A program made the translations under genes and the position numbers. The notes beneath the pieces were generated by a model. That model was given only the letters and a program-made list of their open reading frames with translations. It did not search any database and was not told the origin of the DNA. A stretch of DNA of 7,087 bases from an uncultured Phaeodactylibacter sp. (lineage in GTDB: Bacteria > Bacteroidota > Bacteroidia > Chitinophagales > Saprospiraceae). Below, piece after piece: positions 1 through 4,025 of this stretch. The stretch covers positions 1 to 7,087 of the forward strand of contig CAJXXJ010000194.1 of the NCBI GenBank assembly GCA_913062745.1, given 5' to 3'. Within the stretch, counting starts at the first letter, position 1; every line of letters begins with the position of its first letter.

Positions 1-472
1 TATTCTGATCCTGAGCTCTTGTACGATGGTGCTCGCGGTTGAAGCTGGTCATCGAATGGATAAAAAAGGTGTGGTAAAATGGATGCTTTGGACCATTATT
101 GGTGGATTCGCATTTTTAAGTTGTCAAGCTTGGGAATGGGCTCACTTTATTGAAGGTACTGACGTGCCAACGATCGGTGATGTGATGATCAATGGGATTT
201 GGCGAGAAAATTACGAAATCTTTGGAGCCAACTTGACATTTAATCAATACGGTCCTCCTGCTTTTGCAGCCCTATTCTTCTTTATCACTGGTTTCCACGG
301 TTTCCACGTATTCTCGGGCGTCGTCTTTTTGTTAATTATCATGATCAATGCTGCGAGCGGGCTCTACGTGTCCCGCAAGAACGGGCATGAGATGGTAGAG
401 AAGATCGGTCTGTACTGGCACTTTGTAGACCTGGTCTGGGTATTTGTATTCCTGGTATTCTACCTGTTGTAA
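1..472 (+). CDS. ctaE: Cytochrome c oxidase subunit III, C-terminal part (5' end outside window)
   Basis: Subunit III of an aa3/caa3-type haem-copper oxidase, an integral inner-membrane protein that stabilises the catalytic subunit I. The frame is open to the left edge (first full codon at position 2), so the ATG at 26 is internal and about 156 C-terminal residues are present. Family signatures seen are the helix beginning ILILSSCTMVLAVEAGHR, the QAWEW segment after the next helix, the hallmark TGFHGFHVFSG in a hydrophobic helix, and the terminal YWHFVDLVWVFVFLVFYL. About four of the usual seven transmembrane helices lie inside the window. The gene ends 38 nt before the subunit IV gene on the same strand, as in an operon. 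The first ~300 nt are more AT-rich than the DNA downstream. Family identity is secure; which of several Bacteroidota subunit III copies this is cannot be told. Confidence 0.96.
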   Translation, partial: ILILSSCTMVLAVEAGHRMDKKGVVKWMLWTIIGGFAFLSCQAWEWAHFIEGTDVPTIGDVMINGIWRENYEIFGANLTFNQYGPPAFAALFFFITGFHGFHVFSGVVFLLIIMINAASGLYVSRKNGHEMVEKIGLYWHFVDLVWVFVFLVFYLL

Positions 473-510
473 ACCACTATTTGAAAACAAAAAACAAAGC
501 TTGAGATATC

Positions 511-948
511 ATGGCACACATGACTTACGAAGAATCTAAGAAGGCAGTTTATAAAGGCTTGGTTCTGCTGGCTGTTGTTACACTGGTAGAAGTGTTCTTC
601 TCCCTGCTGGGCAAAGGGCACGTGATCAGCGGACTGGAAGATGTGACCTGGCTGGCTTATGTAGTCGGGCTCATCCTTATAGTACTGTCACTCTATAAAG
701 CTTACTTTATCATCTATGATTTCATGCACATGCGGTACGAAGTAAAAGGGCTGGCGCTCAGCGTACTGCTCCCCACCGCACTGCTGATCTGGGCAATCAT
801 TGCCTTCTTTCAGGAAGGCACTTCCTGGCGTCAGCGCCGGGAGCTGATCGAAGAAAAAGATAAAGAAGAGGTGATAGAAGATGCTTCCAAAAATGACCTG
901 CAGGGCAAATTGGAACAGCAGACGGTAGAGTTCGAATTCCGGGGTTAA
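511..948 (+). CDS. Cytochrome c oxidase subunit IV (prokaryotic COX4/CyoD-like family)
   Basis: Small accessory subunit of the haem-copper oxidase, probably aiding stability or assembly of the complex in the inner membrane. The 145-aa product has three predicted transmembrane helices (about residues 15-33, 47-68 and 82-100). The segment KAYFIIYDFMHMRYE (63-77) matches the conserved K...V..FMHL-type motif of the prokaryotic COX4 family. Start at 511 is chosen because the next ATG (520) would only remove MAH; no strong ribosome binding site is visible, as is usual in Bacteroidota. After helix 3 comes a ~45-residue, highly charged Lys/Glu-rich hydrophilic tail, longer than in typical CyoD-type proteins of around 100 residues. 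It lies between subunit III and the SCO-like gene, the usual Bacteroidota order. The long minus-strand frame across it is a shadow. Confidence 0.93.
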   Translation: MAHMTYEESKKAVYKGLVLLAVVTLVEVFFSLLGKGHVISGLEDVTWLAYVVGLILIVLSLYKAYFIIYDFMHMRYEVKGLALSVLLPTALLIWAIIAFFQEGTSWRQRRELIEEKDKEEVIEDASKNDLQGKLEQQTVEFEFRG

Positions 949-979
949 TTTCCGGGTGCCTGCAACGGATTTACCGATC

Positions 980-1015
980 GGAAAGGCGGTGGAGGGCAAC
1001 CTTCTCCGCCTTTCC
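980..1015 (+). terminator. Terminator-like hairpin after subunit IV gene
   Basis: GGAAAGGCGG (980-989) pairs perfectly with CCGCCTTTCC (1006-1015). After one T-T mismatch, four further pairs including a G-U extend the stem towards a ~6-nt loop. The U tract is poor (CTTTCCTTATG), so it may be an attenuator or RNA-stabilising element, or only a partial terminator. It lies 31 nt after the subunit IV stop and 71 nt before the SCO-like start. Confidence 0.6.
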
Positions 1016-1057
1016 TTATGGGGGCTGTTCCGCTGCAACAATCCTTTGGAGTAGGTG

Positions 1058-1073
1058 TTTTCAAATTTGAAAA
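1058..1073. promoter_or_regulatory. Perfect 16-bp palindrome TTTTCAAATTTGAAAA, candidate operator
   Basis: TTTTCAAATTTGAAAA is its own reverse complement over all 16 bases and ends 13 nt before the chosen start of the SCO-like gene. It sits just after a terminator-like hairpin, a position suited to a dimeric regulator or a local promoter. CAAATTTG within it resembles the Bacteroidota -7 element TAnnTTTG with one mismatch. The nearest upstream TTTG (1045-1048) is only 13 nt away, shorter than the usual spacing of about 19-20, so I do not call a promoter. The regulator is unknown, and an AT-rich palindrome can occur by chance. Confidence 0.4.
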
Positions 1074-1086
1074 TGAGCACGCAAAT

Positions 1087-1743
1087 ATGGCAGGAAAAAA
1101 GATAATCGGAAGGATGGACATCGTACAGCTGGTGGGGCTCTCTTTGCTCCTTATTGCTCTGCCGCTGGGGTCCTGGTATTACTTGCAGACAGGTTTGGAT
1201 TACCGGCTGCAAGCCTTTCAGGAACTGCAGGATATAGCTCCGCTTCCTGCATTTGAAATGGAGAACTTCGATGATTCTATTGTCCGCTTTGAGCGCTTTG
1301 AGGATCAACTGGTGGTAGGCCACTTCTTCAACGAGCGCAATGAAGCCGCTTTCGCGGAAAACCTGGCTAAGCTCCACGAGCAGTTTGACGAGCGCAGCGA
1401 TATCTACTTTCTCGCCTTCCGTAACGAAGGAGCTACTTCAGCTGCCGCAGCCCGGCAATTGCTGAAAGAAACCGGCACACTCGATGAGGATCAGGTGTTC
1501 ATGCCCGCTGCCGAAGAAGCTACTCTGCGCCGTATGGCAGAGCGCATTCAGCTGCCGCTGGAAGAAAACGGGGCAAGCCTCATGGACAACAGCCTGCTTT
1601 TTTTCGCAGACAGCGCTATGGTGCGTGGGTTCTATGACCTGCAGAAACCGGAAGATATGCGCCGGCTCATCAAGCACATCACTCTGAACCTGCATCCGAC
1701 GGAAGAAGCGGACATCATTTACGATCCGGAGACTGAAAAATAA
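1087..1743 (+). CDS. SCO1/SenC-like membrane-anchored protein lacking the copper-binding residues
   Basis: Occupies the place where Bacteroidota oxidase loci carry the SCO copper chaperone that helps build the CuA site of subunit II. The 218-aa product has one N-terminal transmembrane anchor (about 13-32) followed by a periplasmic thioredoxin-like domain. The strand/helix LVVGHFFNERNEAAFAENL aligns with the SCO strand that normally ends in FTxCPxxCP. The C-terminal stretch from DNSLLFFADSAMVRGFYD through a LIKHITLNL helix matches the SCO ending DHS..FLID..G.IRG.YD. The protein has no cysteine at all, and the copper-ligand His of DHS is Asn168, so it should not bind copper in the SCO manner. 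Start 1087 is preferred over ATG 1018, which abuts the terminator-like hairpin and would add 23 non-conserved residues before the anchor. It is 5 nt from the DUF420 gene, so the two are co-transcribed. SCO ancestry is inferred from pattern and context. Confidence 0.72.
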   Translation: MAGKKIIGRMDIVQLVGLSLLLIALPLGSWYYLQTGLDYRLQAFQELQDIAPLPAFEMENFDDSIVRFERFEDQLVVGHFFNERNEAAFAENLAKLHEQFDERSDIYFLAFRNEGATSAAAARQLLKETGTLDEDQVFMPAAEEATLRRMAERIQLPLEENGASLMDNSLLFFADSAMVRGFYDLQKPEDMRRLIKHITLNLHPTEEADIIYDPETEK

Positions 1744-1748
1744 ACAGT

Positions 1749-2327
1749 ATGCAAAAGAACCTTCAATTGGCGAAGCAGCTCAACATAGGAGCTTGGATCA
1801 TCACAGGACTGGTACTCCTGCTGGTAGGCGTTATGCGTCAGGTGAAAATACCGCTGCCCGAAGGCGTCGATCTCGGATTCCTGGCTCCTTTTCACGCCGG
1901 TGTCAATGCATTGACCGCTGTCGTACTATTGGTGGCCCTGTATTTTATCAAACAGAAAAATGTGGAAGCTCACCAAAAAGCGATGATGACCGCACTGGGC
2001 CTCTCGGTATTGTTCCTGCTGTCTTATGTAGCCTATCATTTTACGACTCCGGAAACGATTTTCGGAGATATCAATCATGATGGAATGCTGAGCGCTAAGG
2101 AACGTGCTGCGGTCGGCAGTACCCGTACGCTTTACCTCGTTATTCTGCTCAGCCATATTGTGCTGGCAGCCGTGAGCCTGCCGTTTATCCTGTTCACATT
2201 TATCCGGGCTTACACGCAGCAATTTGAAAAGCACCGCCGCATGGCCCGCTACGTCTGGCCCATTTGGTTTTATGTAGCGGTCACCGGGCCGGTAGCCTAC
2301 CTCATGCTGATGCCTTACTACCCTTAA
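1749..2327 (+). CDS. DUF420 family (CtaM-like) membrane protein with an EF-hand loop
   Basis: DUF420 proteins are polytopic inner-membrane proteins found beside cytochrome oxidase genes; the Firmicutes member CtaM is needed to mature haem-copper oxidases, so an assembly role is likely. The 192-aa product has about five hydrophobic helices (near 11-29, 48-67, 80-99, 126-150 and 171-188). Family-like His positions are FHAGVN (His49), YHFTT (His97), SHIVLA (His136) and EKHRRMAR (His162), followed by the PIWFYVAVTGPVAYLML helix. Between helices 3 and 4, where relatives as I recall them carry a short Gly-rich loop, lies DINHDGMLSAKE (107-118). This is a perfect EF-hand calcium loop pattern: D1, N3, D5, G6, S9, E12. 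The start is 5 nt after the SCO-like stop. Family assignment is firm; calcium binding is inferred from the motif alone. Confidence 0.9.
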   Translation: MQKNLQLAKQLNIGAWIITGLVLLLVGVMRQVKIPLPEGVDLGFLAPFHAGVNALTAVVLLVALYFIKQKNVEAHQKAMMTALGLSVLFLLSYVAYHFTTPETIFGDINHDGMLSAKERAAVGSTRTLYLVILLSHIVLAAVSLPFILFTFIRAYTQQFEKHRRMARYVWPIWFYVAVTGPVAYLMLMPYYP

Positions 2328-2465
2328 CGGGAAGGTACAAACAGGCGGGCAGCGGCAAGGCTGGTTACGTAAAAATACCATCATATCAGGCGGCTAAGCC
2401 GCATCTGCCCGAACGGTACGGCGTATTCGGGCGTTAACTATCACAGAGTAAGAAAAGAACTGATT
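2328..2465. other. 138-nt spacer with two small inverted repeats
   Basis: No credible gene. It holds GCGGC-TAA-GCCGC-type symmetry at 2390-2402, and GCCCGAA (2407-2413) pairing with TTCGGGC (2426-2432) across a 12-nt loop. Neither is followed by a T tract, so they are not good intrinsic terminators. They might stabilise mRNA or modulate expression between the DUF420 gene and the small CPMC gene. No TTTG/TAnnTTTG promoter pair was recognised. Confidence 0.35.
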
Positions 2466-2735
2466 ATGAAATCCAGAATAGCAAAGTGGCTGAGCATAGT
2501 GGTACTATCCATAGGGTTAAGTGTAACGGCTGTGCCGGAAGTACAGGCGCAGTGCCCGATGTGCCGCATGTCTGCCGAAAGTAACCTGAAAAACGGAGGT
2601 ACGGAGGGTAAAGGCCTGAACAACGGCATCCTTTACATGCTGGCTACCCCGTATATGCTCATCGGCGTCATCGGCTTCATCTGGTGGCGCAACCGCCGCC
2701 GCGATGACGAAGCGGAGCCGGAAGCTGAAGTATAA
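2466..2735 (+). CDS. Small exported CPMC-motif membrane protein of the oxidase locus
   Basis: An 89-aa protein with no named function. Residues 1-28 look like a signal peptide (MKSRIAKW, a hydrophobic core, then VQA). Right after comes CPMCRMSAESN with Cys30 and Cys33 in a CxxC pair that should lie at the periplasmic face. A linker NGGTEGKGLNNGILY follows, then one transmembrane helix (about 57-74, LATPYMLIGVIGFIWW), a positive stop RNRRR and an acidic tail. CPMC is not a haem c site because no His follows it. A thiol-redox or copper-handling role in oxidase assembly fits the motif and the position behind SCO-like and DUF420 genes, but is inferred. No lipobox precedes Cys30. Similar small proteins occur at this place in other Bacteroidota, from memory. 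The gene ends 52 nt before a strong terminator. Confidence 0.8.
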   Translation: MKSRIAKWLSIVVLSIGLSVTAVPEVQAQCPMCRMSAESNLKNGGTEGKGLNNGILYMLATPYMLIGVIGFIWWRNRRRDDEAEPEAEV

Positions 2736-2787
2736 GCCACCCGGAACAGCCTGTTTTTTTGGCGTAAGCCATATGCAAATAAGCATG

Positions 2788-2834
2788 AAAAAGCCCGTTC
2801 GCTACCTGAATCTTTCAGAGCGAACGGGCTTTTT
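2788..2834. terminator. Strong bidirectional intrinsic terminator
   Basis: AAAAAGCCCGTTCGCT (2788-2803) is perfectly complementary to AGCGAACGGGCTTTTT (2819-2834). Inside the loop, CTGAA (2806-2810) pairs with TTCAG (2814-2818), giving a second short stem. A run of five T follows the GC core on both strands, so it can end both the oxidase block (+) and the outer-membrane protein gene (-), whose stops lie at 2735 and 2856. Confidence 0.95.
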
Positions 2835-2855
2835 ATTTGAAAAAAATCTAATCGT

Positions 2856-3473
2856 TTAGTCTACAATCGGAAACATAAAGCCGGCGGAAATATTGAAGCT
2901 CCGGTTGTTAACCTCTACATCATCATCGCTATCCCATACATCGGTAAGTCCGAGCAGGTAGCGCGCATCGAGGAACAGGTAGCTTTCTCCGATCGGCAAT
3001 TGAACGCCGGCTGCAAATGCAGCAGTCCAGTCTCCGCGCTCAAAGGTCTCATCCGCATCAAAGTCAATGTCTGTGTTGCCAATTTCACCACTTACCAGAT
3101 AACTGTAGTACGGGCCGGCACCAATATAGGCACTCAGCTGCTCGCTACTGCCTGTTTTGAACTTGAGCAGGCCACCAAAGTCAATGTAGTTGAGCGTCAG
3201 CGTGTTGTCGAATAAACTGGTGTTGTTGCCCAGGCCATCGTAGCCACGGCTGATATAGCTCACTTCCGGCTGAATGGCAAAGTTATCGGACAGTGCCAGT
3301 TCTAAAACGCCACCAAAAAGTACGGAAGTCCGGCTATCCGGGTCCAGGTCCTCGTCGCCATCAAAGTTGATATCCGCAAAAGTAGCGCCCACTCTCGGGC
3401 CGATGTAGATACCTTGGGCGAAAATCGTCGTTGTCAGGCTCAGCAGCCCAACCATTAGCATCATCTTTTTCAT
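2856..3473 (-). CDS. Outer-membrane beta-barrel protein (PorT/OMP_b-brl type)
   Basis: A 205-aa exported protein predicted to fold as a small beta-barrel in the outer membrane; specific role unknown. MKKMMLMVGLLSLTTTIFAQ (1-20) is a signal peptide. The mature chain opens with GIYIGPRVGATFAD and shows alternating hydrophobic/polar strands. The segment ALSDNFAIQPEVSYISRGY is typical of the Bacteroidota barrel family, as are YIDFGGLLKFK and the terminal strand RSFNISAGFMFPIVD. Acidic loops (near 36-46 and 136-143) are plausible surface turns. Start 3473 is chosen because the signal peptide begins there; the upstream ATG at 3506 would add 11 polar residues. It follows the DUF423 gene by 61 nt on the same strand, so co-transcription is possible. 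Confidence 0.88.
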   Translation of the reverse strand: MKKMMLMVGLLSLTTTIFAQGIYIGPRVGATFADINFDGDEDLDPDSRTSVLFGGVLELALSDNFAIQPEVSYISRGYDGLGNNTSLFDNTLTLNYIDFGGLLKFKTGSSEQLSAYIGAGPYYSYLVSGEIGNTDIDFDADETFERGDWTAAFAAGVQLPIGESYLFLDARYLLGLTDVWDSDDDVEVNNRSFNISAGFMFPIVD

Positions 3474-3534
3474 TTGGTTGTGTTTTTGGTTCCTTTGCTG
3501 CAACACAAGCCATCACAAGATGTGCACAGGCGAT

Positions 3535-3957
3535 TTATTTTTCTTCTGATTTTCGGGTGCGGTAACTTTTCTGGTTCTCCTGAAAAGTGGAGGCCAACAG
3601 CAATGCCCAGCCCAGTATAAAAAAGCCGCCGCCCAAGGGTGTCACTGGCCCCAGCCAGTCCAGCGGCAGTTGAAAATGCTCCCGGATGGCCAGCAGATAT
3701 AAGGAACCGGAGAAAAGAATTATACCGATCACAAAAAACCATCCGGACCAGCGCAGCAAGCTGGTTTTGCGCCAGTAGCACAGCAGGCCTACCGAAAGCA
3801 GGGCAAGGGCATGGTAAAACTGATACCGAACCCCTATTTCAAAGGTATTGATCTGCTCCGGCGGCAGTATTTTTTCCAGCGCATGTGCCCCGAAGGCACC
3901 AAAGATGACTGCCAGCATGGCAAATAAACTACCAAGTCTTAAAAACGTTTTTCTCAT
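3535..3957 (-). CDS. DUF423 family small membrane protein (YgdD/TMEM256-like)
   Basis: A 140-aa inner-membrane protein of a widespread family whose biochemical function is not established. Signature motifs, in order, are GAFGAHALE (20-28), YQFYHALALL (45-54), FSGSLYLLA (82-90) and GPVTPLGGGFFILGW (103-117), distributed over four predicted helices. A short, charged, basic/acidic tail ends the chain. Start 3957 (MRKTFLRLGSLF) is preferred because the family begins right at this helix. The upstream ATG at 4008 would add 17 residues with no family character and overlap the spacer and the longer alternative of the divergent gene. The length is slightly above the usual ~120-130 aa. Confidence 0.93.
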   Translation of the reverse strand: MRKTFLRLGSLFAMLAVIFGAFGAHALEKILPPEQINTFEIGVRYQFYHALALLSVGLLCYWRKTSLLRWSGWFFVIGIILFSGSLYLLAIREHFQLPLDWLGPVTPLGGGFFILGWALLLASTFQENQKSYRTRKSEEK

Positions 3958-4025
3958 AGCGTTTTGCTTTCCTTGTGAACAGCAGCCTGTATAGCCCATT
4001 CTATTCATCTGCTCAATCTAAGCCT
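3958..4025. promoter_or_regulatory. Divergent intergenic region, presumed promoters for both flanking genes
   Basis: This 68-nt spacer lies between the starts of the DUF423 gene (-) and the 823-aa gene (+), so each must be transcribed from here or from inside its neighbour. TTTG occurs at 3962-3965, but I found no matching TAnnTTTG at proper spacing, nor a clear operator. Called on arrangement only. Confidence 0.35.

Noticed and set aside
1018..1086. Upstream ATG (1018) for the SCO-like gene
   Set aside because: It abuts the terminator-like hairpin and would place the 16-bp palindrome inside the gene, adding 23 residues before the membrane anchor.
1073..1105. Tiny open frame ATGAGCACG... overlapping the SCO-like start
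   Set aside because: Only ten codons (MSTQIWQEKR) with no ribosome binding site; a leader peptide role cannot be supported.
688..1377. 229-codon open frame on the minus strand over the subunit IV and SCO-like genes
   Set aside because: It overlaps two well-supported + strand genes and an intergenic hairpin, and its translation is low-complexity without family features.
1926..2384. 152-codon minus-strand open frame over the DUF420 gene
   Set aside because: Antisense shadow of a conserved membrane protein gene.
2530..2565. Haem c binding site in the small CPMC protein
   Set aside because: The CxxC is followed by Arg, not His, so it is not a CxxCH site.
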